From: Psychrobacillus psychrodurans
GTDB lineage: Bacteria; Bacillota; Bacilli; Bacillales_A; Planococcaceae
DNA length: 64,000 nucleotides
Direction: 5' to 3'
NCBI GenBank assembly: GCA_900114885.1
Contig: FOUN01000002.1
Coordinates: 124,001-188,000, forward strand
Position 1 is the first letter of the stretch; the number at the start of each line of letters is the position of its first letter. Both the position numbers and the translations under genes were made by a program. The notes below the pieces were generated by a model. The model searched no databases, was not told the origin of the DNA, and saw only the letters and a list, made by a program, of their open reading frames with translations. This document shows, in pieces, positions 19,843-30,700 of this stretch.

Positions 19843-19915
19843 AGGCTATTCGTATAATGCTCTTAGTAAAATAAGCCTGAAGTCCTGTAAATTAGATGAA
19901 CTATGGCTGTTTATT
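19843..19915 (+). promoter_or_regulatory. Structured leader with alternative pairings, upstream of the Pel locus
   Basis: AATAAGCCT at 19870-19878 can pair backward with AGGCTATT at 19843-19850 or forward with GGCTGTTTATT at 19905-19915. The two pairings exclude each other, the pattern expected of a regulatory switch. It lies about 90 bp before the first Pel-locus gene. I cannot match it to a known riboswitch; the AAGCC...GGCTG frame is only loosely like the c-di-GMP-I class. Confidence 0.35.
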
Positions 19916-20004
19916 AAATTTAAGAGAAATGTAAGAGCTTTTATTTATAATTATGATAACCAAATTAATACAAAAGTAATGTATGTTGAGGGTGGAAAAA
20001 TTAA

Positions 20005-21333
20005 ATGGATATAAAAAGAAGTATATTTTCCTATCTAGCTATAAATGTGGCTATTATATTAGTTCTAATTAGTGCATATTCGTTTATTGCATTTACTATA
20101 CCAGCCAATGCAATAAGTTTAGAAAAAGACACTTTTTATGTATCTGAAAATGGAAATGATTCCAATGATGGGACAATAGATGCACCATGGAAAACAATTC
20201 AAAAAGCAGCAGATACACTGAACAATGGAGAAACTGTATATGTTCGGGGGGGAACATATTCAGAGTTTATTCATATTACAAACTCTGGTTCTAAAGAGGA
20301 AGGATTTATCTCTTTCAAAGCATTTCCAGGAGAACAACCAGTGCTAGATGGAAAAAATTTAGTATTAACAAGCGAAAACCGTGCATTATTTTTTATTGAA
20401 AATGCTAGTTACATTCTAATAGATGGTTTTGAAATCAGAAATTTAAGTACTTCGAATTCCGATAGATATCCTGCAGGGGTACTCGTTAAAGAAGGTAGCA
20501 GCAACATTCAACTCGTTAATAATAATGTACATCATATACAGAATAAATCACCAAATGGAAATGCACATGGTATTTTATTTTACGCTAATTCAGCTTACTC
20601 CATGTCCAATATTGTAATAAAAAACAATGATATTCACCATTTAACTCTTGGGAATAGTGAGGCACTTACACTCAGTGGAAACTTGGATGGTTTCACTATT
20701 ACTGAAAATACGATACATCACAACAATAATATTGGTATTGATGTAGCAGGGTTTTATGAAGCATGTACGATATCCAATTGTGTAGATCAAGTAAGAAATG
20801 GAACTATATCAAATAATAAAGTATATAACAACAGTTCTGGTAAAAATCCTGCGTATAATGGGAGCCACTCTGCAGGGGGGATATATGCGGATGGCTCAAC
20901 AGATATTGTGATTGAAAAGAATTTAATTTATAACAATGATTTTGGAATAGAACTTGCTAGTGAAAATTATGGGAAAAATACAGCCTATGTAACTGTAAAA
21001 GATAATATTATTTACAATAACAATGGCGCTGGAATAATCATTGGTGGGTCAAGTAAGAGTAACGGAGGAGCTTATAAAAATATCATAATTAATAATATTC
21101 TTAGTTTTAATGATCAATTAAATGCAGGCTTTGGTGAAATAACAATTCAAGCGAATGCATCTAAGAATCAATTTATCAATAATACAATTTACAGTAAAAA
21201 TAAAAACAAAACAATACAACAAAATGATAAGGAAGAGATTAGTAATTTATTTATAGGTAATCATATTTATTCATTTGAAAAACAACCTTCCTTGACAAAA
21301 ATAATTATAAACAAGTTAAAGAAAATTCGATGA
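20005..21333 (+). CDS. Exported right-handed beta-helix protein (DUF1565/pectate-lyase-like)
   Basis: A 442-residue protein with an N-terminal signal or anchor helix (about residues 9-33, ending PANA). The DUF1565 opening FYVSENGNDSNDGT, then PWKTIQKAADTL and YVRGGTY, leads into a parallel beta-helix of short repeats rich in Asn stacks (NNVHHI, NNDIHHL, ENTIHHN, NNKVYN, KNLIYNND, DNIIYNN). Such folds occur in polysaccharide lyases, epimerases and hydrolases. It is first in the exopolysaccharide operon, so a polymer-modifying enzyme acting outside the cell is likely by inference. No catalytic residues can be assigned by eye. Confidence 0.8.
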   Translation: MDIKRSIFSYLAINVAIILVLISAYSFIAFTIPANAISLEKDTFYVSENGNDSNDGTIDAPWKTIQKAADTLNNGETVYVRGGTYSEFIHITNSGSKEEGFISFKAFPGEQPVLDGKNLVLTSENRALFFIENASYILIDGFEIRNLSTSNSDRYPAGVLVKEGSSNIQLVNNNVHHIQNKSPNGNAHGILFYANSAYSMSNIVIKNNDIHHLTLGNSEALTLSGNLDGFTITENTIHHNNNIGIDVAGFYEACTISNCVDQVRNGTISNNKVYNNSSGKNPAYNGSHSAGGIYADGSTDIVIEKNLIYNNDFGIELASENYGKNTAYVTVKDNIIYNNNGAGIIIGGSSKSNGGAYKNIIINNILSFNDQLNAGFGEITIQANASKNQFINNTIYSKNKNKTIQQNDKEEISNLFIGNHIYSFEKQPSLTKIIINKLKKIR

Positions 21334-21381
21334 AATAATCAAGAATTGGAATCTAGTAATATATGATGGGAAGGTTTTGAG

Positions 21382-23556
21382 ATGAAAGTATTAATTACTG
21401 GTGGATATGGTTTTATTGGTTCTCATGTGGCGGACAGGTACTACAAAGAAGGTTATGAAGTTTTCATAATCGATGATTTATCAACAGGAAATAGAGAAAA
21501 TATAACATTTAAACACAAAGGTTATATACTTTCAGTTAAAGATCCAAAATGTGAGGAAATATTTAAGTCTTACCAATTTGATGTAGTTGTTCATTTAGCC
21601 GCTCAGGTAAGTGTCGCAATTTCGTTATTAAATCCTCGAGAAGATATAGAAACAAATGTAGTCGGACTAGTAAATATTTTAACACTTTCCCAAAGATATA
21701 AAGTGAAAAAATTCATTTTTGCTTCCTCCGCTGCTGTTTATGGTTTTAATGATCATCTTCCACTAAAAGAAGAAGAAATTAGTAAACCAATTTCCCCCTA
21801 TGGAATTAGTAAGTGGATGGGAGAAGAGTACTGCCAAAAGTGGAGAGAATTACATGACTTCGAGAGCGTTTGTTTTCGATTTTCTAATGTATATGGACCA
21901 AGACAAAGTAATGTTGGAGAAGGAGGAGTCATATCCATCTACTTGGATAGAATTATTAATAACCAACCACTAGATCTGTATGGAGATGGGGAGCAGACAA
22001 GAGATTTTATCTATGTAGAAGATGTCTCAGATGCTATTTTTAGAGCTTCTCATTCTACTATAGCAGGAATCTACAATCTTTCTACAAACACGGAAAATAG
22101 TATAAATAACATAATTGATAAGCTAAAGAACATTCATGGGGATATACGAACAAATAACTTATTAGCAAGAGAAGGAGATATTTATAAATCTGTTTTAAGT
22201 AACCAAAAAGTGATGGACGCACTTGATTGGAGTCCAATGTATGACATGGAAGCAGGTTTGGAACGCACGTATAGCTGGGCTCAAACGAAACAAGGTGAAA
22301 AAGAAAGCGCGGTAACTACTGTTCAAACAAAGAAAAAAATTCCGACTATCTATAAAAAAGTTCAACCCTATATTGAGAATTTGTTAGTTTTTTCAATTAT
22401 TTCTTGGCTCACCTTAACGAACCAGGTAAGTATTTTAGATATGATGGGTATAGGAATTTTTTACATTATGGTGATCGGCGTTATATACGGAAATAGACAA
22501 TCAATTATTGCAGTAGGACTATCTGTATGGTTACTTATTGTTGAAAAATTAATGGAGGGTAGGGAAATGGTTTCCTTATTGTATGATACTTCATTCTTTT
22601 TTCAATTAGCGCTATTTCTATTCGTTGGATTGGTAGTAGGCTACTCTACTCAACGAAAAAACAATATGCTTAGGGAGCAGAAGGCGAAAAGGGAAGAATT
22701 AGAGAACCGATATGAGTTTTTAAACGGAATTTATACGGAAATGAGAGAAGTAAAAGAAGAATTGCAATTACGTATGCTCAAGAGTGGAGATAGTTTTGGG
22801 AAAATCCATTCTATATTAAAAGAATTAGACGGTCTTGAGCCAGAAAAAGTATTTACTAAAACGGTTAACGTTGTGCAAACAATTATGAATGTAAAAAATG
22901 TCTCGATTTATATTTTAAATCAAAATAATACATTCCTAAGATTAATAGCGCATTCTAATGATTCTGAAATAAACCGAGTCAATTCCATAAAAGTGGAGGA
23001 GACAAAATACGTCGGCGGTATTTTAAGTAATGGAAAAGTTTTTGTTAATAAAGAACTTAATCCGAATATACCTTTAATGGCAGCGCCTATTTATCATCGT
23101 GATAGAATTGCAGCAATTATTACGATAAATGATCTCGACTTTGAGAGTTTTTCTCTTTATCATGAAAATTTATTTAAAGTAGTTTCAGAATTAGTGGAAT
23201 CTGCTTTAGGAAGGGCATTTAGCTATATAGAAGCAACGGAAAGGGACCGCTACGTACCTAACACTACTATTTTGAAGAATAACATATTCGAGGAAATCTT
23301 AATTAGCAAAAAAGAAGCGAAAGAAAAGCACAACACTCCTTTCCTATTATTAGAGGGGGTATACGATGAGAAGTCGATTAGCGAATACTCTAGAGAAATC
23401 ACGAGTCTACTCAGAGAAACGGATTATATCGGTCATAGTAAACACAATAATATACTTGTCCTTCTATCTAACACGACCAAACATGACGGGCAAACTGTAT
23501 TATCACGATTTGAGAAAAAAGGGTTCAGATTGAAACTGGTAGAGGGAGAGATATAA
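21382..23556 (+). CDS. GalE-like epimerase fused to PelD-like c-di-GMP receptor
   Basis: A 724-residue fusion. Residues 1-300 form an extended SDR sugar-nucleotide epimerase (TGGYGFIGSH, YGISK catalytic pair, RQSNVGEGG), likely making UDP-GalNAc or a related precursor. Residues about 333-425 hold four membrane helices, about 430-465 a charged coiled coil, about 480-610 a GAF domain, and the rest a degenerate GGDEF domain. RxxD (R678, D681) lies five residues before KHNNI, which replaces GGDEF: the I-site spacing is kept and the cyclase motif lost, as in PelD of Pseudomonas. It should bind c-di-GMP and activate the Pel synthase. The fusion itself is unusual. Confidence 0.85.
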   Translation: MKVLITGGYGFIGSHVADRYYKEGYEVFIIDDLSTGNRENITFKHKGYILSVKDPKCEEIFKSYQFDVVVHLAAQVSVAISLLNPREDIETNVVGLVNILTLSQRYKVKKFIFASSAAVYGFNDHLPLKEEEISKPISPYGISKWMGEEYCQKWRELHDFESVCFRFSNVYGPRQSNVGEGGVISIYLDRIINNQPLDLYGDGEQTRDFIYVEDVSDAIFRASHSTIAGIYNLSTNTENSINNIIDKLKNIHGDIRTNNLLAREGDIYKSVLSNQKVMDALDWSPMYDMEAGLERTYSWAQTKQGEKESAVTTVQTKKKIPTIYKKVQPYIENLLVFSIISWLTLTNQVSILDMMGIGIFYIMVIGVIYGNRQSIIAVGLSVWLLIVEKLMEGREMVSLLYDTSFFFQLALFLFVGLVVGYSTQRKNNMLREQKAKREELENRYEFLNGIYTEMREVKEELQLRMLKSGDSFGKIHSILKELDGLEPEKVFTKTVNVVQTIMNVKNVSIYILNQNNTFLRLIAHSNDSEINRVNSIKVEETKYVGGILSNGKVFVNKELNPNIPLMAAPIYHRDRIAAIITINDLDFESFSLYHENLFKVVSELVESALGRAFSYIEATERDRYVPNTTILKNNIFEEILISKKEAKEKHNTPFLLLEGVYDEKSISEYSREITSLLRETDYIGHSKHNNILVLLSNTTKHDGQTVLSRFEKKGFRLKLVEGEI

Positions 23557-23557
23557 A

Positions 23558-24475
23558 ATGATGTACTTTTACATGACGTATATCGTTTTATCAGGGCTTT
23601 TACTATTACTGATATCCAACAAGAATTTTAAAGAGTGGCTATTAAAAATGATGATTGTAACGTTTTTACCGGTAATTGGGTGGACATTACCAATTGTAAT
23701 TGCAAAAAAATTCATAAAAAATAAAGGAGAATTATTTGGCAGTTATATTAGTCAACAAGACGAGGACATATCATTAGAGATACTAGCAATTCAAGAAAAA
23801 ATAGATAAAGAAAGAGAACTAGATATTGTTCCAATTGAAGATGCTTTAGTAGTAAGTAACTACTCTACTAGAAGGAAAGTAATGATTGATGTATTAAAAG
23901 AAGACACATTGCAATACATGGACATATTAAAAACTGCAGTGCTGAATGAAGATACGGAGACTTCTCATTATGCTGTTACTGCGGTGATGGAGATAAAGAG
24001 AAAACTATCTATATCTATGCAAGAGCTTTCGGTAAAGTTTGACCAAGATAAGGAAGATGCTCATTTATCACTTGCATATGCACTAGTGTTAAAGGCGTAT
24101 ATGAAAAGTGGCTTTCTAGATGAGCAGACCATTAAAAAATATAAATATATTTATATACATGTGTTAAGTCAACTTATTCGAAATGGTAACGAGAACGAGG
24201 AAACGTTTCAAGAAAAAATAGAAACTGAAATGGAAATGAATGAATACTCTGCCGCAGAAACTACTTGCTATGAGTATTTACGTAAATATTCTAATTCGGA
24301 AGATCCTTATATTTGTTTATTGAAATTATATTATACAACTAAATCTACAATAAAAATGCAAGGTACATTGGATGAACTGAAGAAATCGACCATTAAGCTT
24401 TCCAATCGAGCACTTACTATTGTTAGGTATTGGTCGGGGGGAATGGGACATGAGAGACAAAGGGAACTTCTCTAA
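23558..24475 (+). CDS. pelE: PelE-like membrane protein
   Basis: A 305-residue protein with two N-terminal membrane helices (about residues 4-20 and 28-48) and a cytoplasmic helical region of repeated paired helices consistent with TPR-like folds (AVLNEDTETSHYAVTAVMEIK, EMNEYSAAETTCYEYLRKY). Length, topology and position between the PelD-like and PelA-like genes match PelE, the scaffold that links PelD to the synthase in known Pel systems. The start follows the upstream stop by one base. It overlaps the next gene by 26 bases. Confidence 0.75.
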   Translation: MMYFYMTYIVLSGLLLLLISNKNFKEWLLKMMIVTFLPVIGWTLPIVIAKKFIKNKGELFGSYISQQDEDISLEILAIQEKIDKERELDIVPIEDALVVSNYSTRRKVMIDVLKEDTLQYMDILKTAVLNEDTETSHYAVTAVMEIKRKLSISMQELSVKFDQDKEDAHLSLAYALVLKAYMKSGFLDEQTIKKYKYIYIHVLSQLIRNGNENEETFQEKIETEMEMNEYSAAETTCYEYLRKYSNSEDPYICLLKLYYTTKSTIKMQGTLDELKKSTIKLSNRALTIVRYWSGGMGHERQRELL

Positions 24476-26285
24476 AAAAATATACATCATTATTTTATTT
24501 ATATTGCTGTTTGGTGTGTTATTACAGATTTCACGATCGCAATTCGTCTTGAAATTTCAACAAAATCAAAACTTGGTTGAACAAAGAGATAAAATTCTAG
24601 CAGACATTTCCCATGACAATATCGTAGAGAAAAGTGGAGAAAACTACTGTATTTTATATAATTCATCGGATGAATATAGCGCAAAGTTGAAAGATAATGC
24701 GTACCACTCACTGCAATATATGAAAAAGAAATCAAACGAAGTGGATATAACGCAAGAAATGGTCAATTTATCGAACTGCCAAGTAGTTATACTGGCAACG
24801 GACAAGCTAAAAGATATTGGCAAGGCTGAGGAAATTGAGCAATTCGTATTCGAAGGGGGACATATCTTTTTTATGTCCGTCTTAGATATAGAGACAGATT
24901 ATCAAATTTTATATCGCAAATTTGGTATCTCTTCTTTTGATAGTATTGTTGATGCTAAAGGAATGCATTTAACTTCCAATGTACTAATAGGAGAAAAGGA
25001 ACTTTTTATAGACGAGGACTTTATCCATAACTCTGCTATAAGTGTGGATCTAGACGTTGAAACAGAGTTATTAGCGGAAAGTGCCAATAACATACCACTA
25101 TTATGGAAAAGTGAATATGGAAAAGGAGCTTTTATGACGTTCAACGGAGAAATGCTGCAAGAAAAGATAAACCGCGGATTTTTTGCAGGGGCATTAAGTT
25201 TACTGGAACCAAACTTTATATACTCTATTTTCAATTTGAAAGTATTTTACATCGATGATTTTCCTTCTCCGATAGCAAAAGGGACTATCCCAGTTATTTA
25301 CGAAGAATATAGAAGAGACATTGCTTCTTTTTACCAAGAAATATGGTGGCCGAATATGCTGGAAACTTCCAAAAAACACGACCTGAGATATACAGGTGCG
25401 ATTATCGAATCATACAATGATCGAGTGCAACCCCCATTTAATAATACAGAAGATAAAGATAGCCATTACCTTATTTCCTTTGGTCGTGAGCTTATTAAAA
25501 GTGGAGGAGAACTGGGTTTTCATGGATATAACCATCAATCTCTCGTACTTGATAAAAATGTTGCAGCCGAATTTGGATATAAAGAATGGGATAAAAAAGA
25601 GGATATGTCTAAGTCTATAGAGGAACTTCTTATTTATACGAAGGACGCATTTCCTGGTTATACAGTTACTTCTTATGTACCACCTTCTAATGTTCTTTCT
25701 CCTGAAGGAAGGGAAGCGATGAAGAAGGCATGGTCGGACTTAACGGTGATTTCCTCATTGTATGGAGAGGATGAAACTGGACTAGCTTATGTTCAAGAAT
25801 TTGAAATTGCAGAAGATGGGATTATTGAAATGCCTCGAGTTACCTCTGGTTATTTTGAAACAGAATATAATCGCTGGGCTGAAGCAAATACGATGACTGG
25901 AGTTGGTGTGTTTTCCCACTTTGTTCACCCTGATGATGTCATAAGCAGTGACAGAAGTAATAATATGGGGTGGAAAGAAAACTATAAGCTATACGACAAA
26001 TACATGTCCCGTGTGCATAAGACATATCCTTGGGTTCGTGCTTTGCCTGCTACGGAAGCATCGCTAGATATGGCTACAAATCTTTATACTCAAGTAAGCT
26101 GGAAAAATAATGAAAACAGTATTGAAGGAAAGATATCTAACTATAAATCAAAAACATCCTATATCTTAAGATCAGAAAGAAAAATTGGACGATTACACAA
26201 TTGTACGGTTAAGAAAATAGATGATAGTACTTACTTAGTAACTGCGAACGACTCTAAATTCAAAATAGAATTGGGGGGGAACTAG
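24450..26285 (+). CDS. pelA: PelA-type polysaccharide deacetylase (DUF2194)
   Basis: A 611-residue membrane-anchored enzyme: one N-terminal helix (about residues 8-28), an amidotransferase-like domain (QFVFEGGHIFFMSV), then a CE4-like deacetylase domain with YIDDFPSP (D269, D270) and HGYNH (H358, H362), the expected metal and base residues. Family members N-deacetylate the Pel polymer. ATG 24450 is preferred to an upstream frame at 24420 because GGGGGGAA at 24435-24442 precedes it. Unlike Pseudomonas PelA, no glycoside hydrolase domain is visible; that matches what is known of Gram-positive PelA. Confidence 0.85.
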   Translation: MRDKGNFSKKIYIIILFILLFGVLLQISRSQFVLKFQQNQNLVEQRDKILADISHDNIVEKSGENYCILYNSSDEYSAKLKDNAYHSLQYMKKKSNEVDITQEMVNLSNCQVVILATDKLKDIGKAEEIEQFVFEGGHIFFMSVLDIETDYQILYRKFGISSFDSIVDAKGMHLTSNVLIGEKELFIDEDFIHNSAISVDLDVETELLAESANNIPLLWKSEYGKGAFMTFNGEMLQEKINRGFFAGALSLLEPNFIYSIFNLKVFYIDDFPSPIAKGTIPVIYEEYRRDIASFYQEIWWPNMLETSKKHDLRYTGAIIESYNDRVQPPFNNTEDKDSHYLISFGRELIKSGGELGFHGYNHQSLVLDKNVAAEFGYKEWDKKEDMSKSIEELLIYTKDAFPGYTVTSYVPPSNVLSPEGREAMKKAWSDLTVISSLYGEDETGLAYVQEFEIAEDGIIEMPRVTSGYFETEYNRWAEANTMTGVGVFSHFVHPDDVISSDRSNNMGWKENYKLYDKYMSRVHKTYPWVRALPATEASLDMATNLYTQVSWKNNENSIEGKISNYKSKTSYILRSERKIGRLHNCTVKKIDDSTYLVTANDSKFKIELGGN

Positions 26286-26286
26286 A

Positions 26287-27699
26287 ATGAGAATCTGTTT
26301 GATAGCAGAAGGCTCATATCCTTATGTTACAGGTGGGGTATCTAGCTGGATTCATAGTCTAATCACAGAAATGCAAGAACATGAATTTATCGTGTATGCC
26401 ATTGGAGCAGAAACAAAACAAAAAGGGAAATTCCGGTACGAATTGCCCCCGAACTTAGTAGAGGTTAAAGAAATCTTTTTGGATGAATATTTATTCGAAG
26501 AGAAACGATGGGGAAAACGGTATAACCTATCTACAAGTGAACGGAATAATCTCGTTTCACTTGTGAACGGGAGTAACGAGGTTAATTGGAAAGAACTATT
26601 TGATTTAATAAAAAGTAATAAGTTCGAAAATGTCGGAGAATTTTTGTCTAGTAAAGATTATTTTGACCTAGTAGAGTATTTAGGGAAAAATGAATACAGT
26701 CAAGTTCCTTTTACAGAACTATTCTGGACAGTAAATTCTATGATCTTACCCCTATTTTTAACCATTCGCCATGAAGTTCCAAAAGCGGATATATATCATT
26801 CTGTATCTACTGGGTATGCAGGAGTAGTAGGGGCACTTGCAAAGTGTTTATACGATAAGCCACTCCTATTAACGGAACATGGTATATATTCGCGCGAAAG
26901 AGAAGAAGAAATTATAAAGGCGGATTGGGTCAAAGGATATTTCAAAGATTTATGGATCAACTACTTCTATACATTATCCAATTCTATTTATGAGACTTCT
27001 GACAAAGTAATAACATTGTTCAATAGAAATAAAGAAATAGAAATAGAATTAGGGTGTCCAGAAGACAAAATCCTCATTATTCCAAATGGTGTGGATGTCA
27101 TAAATTATAGTAATCTATTGAAAGCTCCTGACGATGGGATCATCCGAATAGGAGCCATCGTTCGAGTGGTGCCGATTAAGGACATTAAAACGATGATTCA
27201 AAGCTTTGCGCTAGTGGAAAGAGAAGTACCAAATGTTGAATTATTCATTATGGGGCCAGCCGATGAAGATGATGCTTACTATGAAGAGTGCATACAATTG
27301 GTGGATGCTTTAGGTGTAAGTAAGGTTACTTTTACTGGAATGGTACAGGTGAAAGAATATGTCGGTCAAATGGATATTCTGATGTTGACAAGTATTAGTG
27401 AAGGACAACCATTAGCAATCTTAGAGGGCTTGGCAAGCTCCAAACCTTTTGTATGTACAAATGTTGGTGGTTGTAGAGAATTGATCAATGGTAGTGGGGA
27501 CGCTGATTTTGGTAAGGCTGGTTTCATAGCACCGGTTATGCACTATGAGGAGATTGCAAATTACGTCATCCAATTATGCCAGGATGCAAACTTAAGAGAA
27601 AAAATGGGCGTAAACGGGTTTAATCGTGTAAAAAATAAATACAAACGAAGCGAATTTATTGCAGCTTACAGGAATTTGTATCAATCGGTAGGAGGGTAA
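26287..27699 (+). CDS. pelF: Pel polysaccharide glycosyltransferase PelF
   Basis: Cytoplasmic GT4 glycosyltransferase that polymerises the Pel backbone from UDP-sugar. The 470-residue product opens with the PelF hallmark (CLIAEGSYPYVTGGVSSWIH), contains LLTEHGIYSREREEEI, the donor-site IPNGVD, and the GT4 C-terminal E-x7-E region SEGQPLAILEGLAS. It begins one base after the pelA stop and is followed within 5 bases by pelG. It is the most clearly recognisable member of the locus. Confidence 0.95.
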   Translation: MRICLIAEGSYPYVTGGVSSWIHSLITEMQEHEFIVYAIGAETKQKGKFRYELPPNLVEVKEIFLDEYLFEEKRWGKRYNLSTSERNNLVSLVNGSNEVNWKELFDLIKSNKFENVGEFLSSKDYFDLVEYLGKNEYSQVPFTELFWTVNSMILPLFLTIRHEVPKADIYHSVSTGYAGVVGALAKCLYDKPLLLTEHGIYSREREEEIIKADWVKGYFKDLWINYFYTLSNSIYETSDKVITLFNRNKEIEIELGCPEDKILIIPNGVDVINYSNLLKAPDDGIIRIGAIVRVVPIKDIKTMIQSFALVEREVPNVELFIMGPADEDDAYYEECIQLVDALGVSKVTFTGMVQVKEYVGQMDILMLTSISEGQPLAILEGLASSKPFVCTNVGGCRELINGSGDADFGKAGFIAPVMHYEEIANYVIQLCQDANLREKMGVNGFNRVKNKYKRSEFIAAYRNLYQSVGG

Positions 27700-27704
27700 A
27701 TAGA

Positions 27705-30700
27705 ATGGCTGGTATAGGTTTTGAACTACGAAAATTATATAGAGAAGAAGGAATTCTTCAAAATATGAAAGCTTATGCATATTCTTCCTTGACAACGATT
27801 GGTCCAATGATCTTATGTATAATTTTAGTGTTTGTCCAACAAAATATGATGTTAGCAAATGGCAGTAGATTTATAGAAAATGAATTATTCATCTCCACAA
27901 TGACGTATTGTTTCATTTTTTCAATCGTTTTGACTTCAGGTCTTTCAATGGTTTTAACTAGATTCATCGCAGATATGATTTATCAAAAAAAATATGAAGA
28001 AATTATCTCCTCTTTTTATGGAGCGTTGATTACCATTTTGCCTATTGGAGGAATTATTACTGGTATTTTTCTATATGGAGTGGAAGAAAGTATCGGATAT
28101 AAAATAGCTGCGTATTTGTTTTTTATAGAACTAATCATTATTTGGATTCAAGGAGTGTATTTATCAGCACTTAAAGATTATAAGCGGATCGTCCGGGGTT
28201 TTGCAATCGGGGTATTGGCCACTATTATTGTAAGCTATATCTTATTCCAATTTACAACATTTAGCGCAACAACAATCTCTTTAGTTGGAATGGATATTGG
28301 ATTTGCAATTATTGTAGGTTCAGCAATGTATCATTTTGAACAAGTATTCCCACGAAATGAACAAAGGAACTACTTTTCATTTATGCGTTACTTTCAAAAA
28401 TATCCTACTGTCTTTTTTAGCGGTTTGTTTGTCTATGCAGGCGTATATGTCCATAACTTTGTTTACTGGTTTTTCTCAGATGATCATTTAATAGTTTCAG
28501 AGAAATTTAAACTGATGCCCTTTTATGATTTACCGGTCTTTTATGCGTATATTTCAGTGGTCCCTTCTCTTGTCATGTTTGTCGTAATAGTAGAAACAGA
28601 TTTCTATGAACGTTTCTTAAACTATTATAAAAACGTAATAGATGGTGGCACATATAAAAGTATGAATATCGCAAAGAAAAAAATGCAAGATGTATTGTTG
28701 CATCGCATCGGTTTTTTAGTAGAAGTACAGCTTCTTTTTACAGCTTTATCTATAGCAATTGGTATTATTTTTCTACCAAAAGTCGGATTTTCGATGGAAC
28801 AATTAGATTTGTTTATTTTATTATGTCTTGCGTATTTTTTCTTTATTATTATGTTTGTCATACTACATGCGCTAATGTATTTTGATGACCAGAAAGGCGT
28901 GTTAGTTATTAGTGCATTATTTTTTTGTTTAAATGGTATTTTAACTTATACCAGCATGAAAATAGGAATAAAAGGACTTGGAATGTTCGTGGCGTCTTTC
29001 ATAGTTTTAATACTAACAATTGGGAGATTAATATACGTCCTATCTAATATTGATTACTATACGTTCTGTTCGCAACCATTAAGCACACATAAGAAACAGA
29101 GAAAAACATATTTCTCATTCTCTAAAATTGTCACGACGCTAGCTATTATTGTCACCTCAAGCTTCATTTTGGTTGGTTGTTCACCGACAAAAGAAAGCAT
29201 AGAGTATACCGAAAAAGTGGAGGAGAAGGCGGAAGTACAGGAAGAAAACAATGAAAAATTAGTGGAAGATAAAAGATTGTATGAACGTGATGAAGATGGT
29301 TCTATCAAGTCATTATATATTACAGTTTTACCTGATGATAAGGAACAACTAGATTGGTATTCTTTAAATCGTATAACGGACCGATATAGTGAAGAAAAAA
29401 TGGATATTATTTTTGCGGAAGGTACAGAGGATGGTAAAGGGTCAAACGAAGGTATGTTTGGCAATGGTGCTGTGGATGCTAATGCGAAAATTAGTCTAAG
29501 AGGTAACACTTCCCGTTATGCTGCTCAAAAGTCATACAAGATTAAGTTGTTTGATACAGCTGGTTTGTGGCAAAATCAGCGGACTATTAATCTAAATAAA
29601 CATATTGGTGATTTAAGCCGAGTTCGAAATAAGCTAAGTTTTGATTTGATGGAGAATATGTCTAATATGACAAGCCTGCGAACGCAATTTGTACATTTAT
29701 ATGTGAAAGACTTATCTGATGGGAAAACTGAAGCATTTCAAGATTATGGTTTGTATACCCAAGTAGAACAACCGAACGAAATGTTTTTAAAAAATCACTG
29801 GTTAGATCCAAGTGGTAACTTATACAAAGTCACTTTTTTTGAGTTTCAAAGATATCCAAATGAAATTAAATCGCAAACAGACCCAACATACGATAAAAAA
29901 ATATTTGAAACGATTCTAGAGATAAAGGGAAGAGAAGAGCATGACAAGCTAATCTCAATGTTGGATGACGTCAACAATATGGCAATGCCGATTGAGGAAG
30001 TAATGGAAAAGCATTTTGATTTGGATAACTTTTTAACATGGACCGCAACGAATATTCTAATGGACAATATGGATACAGACGCCAACAACTTCTATCTATA
30101 TTCACCGTTAAACTCCGATAAATGGTTCATCCTACCATGGGATTATGATGGAGCATGGGAATTACAGAGAAATGAGAATTCTATAAGGCCATACCAAGCT
30201 GGTTTAAGTAACTTTTGGGGAAACACGTTGCATAATCGTTATTTCCGAAATGAAAAAAATGTTCAACAACTAATCGACAAAGTGGAGGAACTATCTAAAA
30301 CAATCAATTCGAAAACAGTCGAAGCACAGTTAAATCAATATGCTGATTTAGTAAAACCTTTCCTGTATAGGGAGCCAGATATTCAATACCTACCAGATTT
30401 GAATACTAATTTTGAAGCGGACTTACAGTTGTTGAAAGATACACCTGAAAGAGCAAAACAAAGGTTTTATGAAGATATTGAAAAGCCGAAACCATTTTAC
30501 ACAGACGATGTCGTCGTTACGGATACGGAGTTATTATTCTCTTGGCAAATTTCTTTTGATCTTCAACAAGAAGATCTTTTTTACACAGTGACTGTCGCTC
30601 GTGATCCATTATTCACAGAAATCTTAGAAGTAAAAAAAGATTTCCGCGAAAATGAATTTAAAATGAAAAAGCCGGAGAATGGTCAATATTACTGGAAAGT

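Noticed and set aside
19829-19915. Definite c-di-GMP-I riboswitch before the Pel locus
   Set aside because: Only AAGCC...GGCTG resembles the class; the GGCAAAC and GGGACGCAAAG parts are missing.
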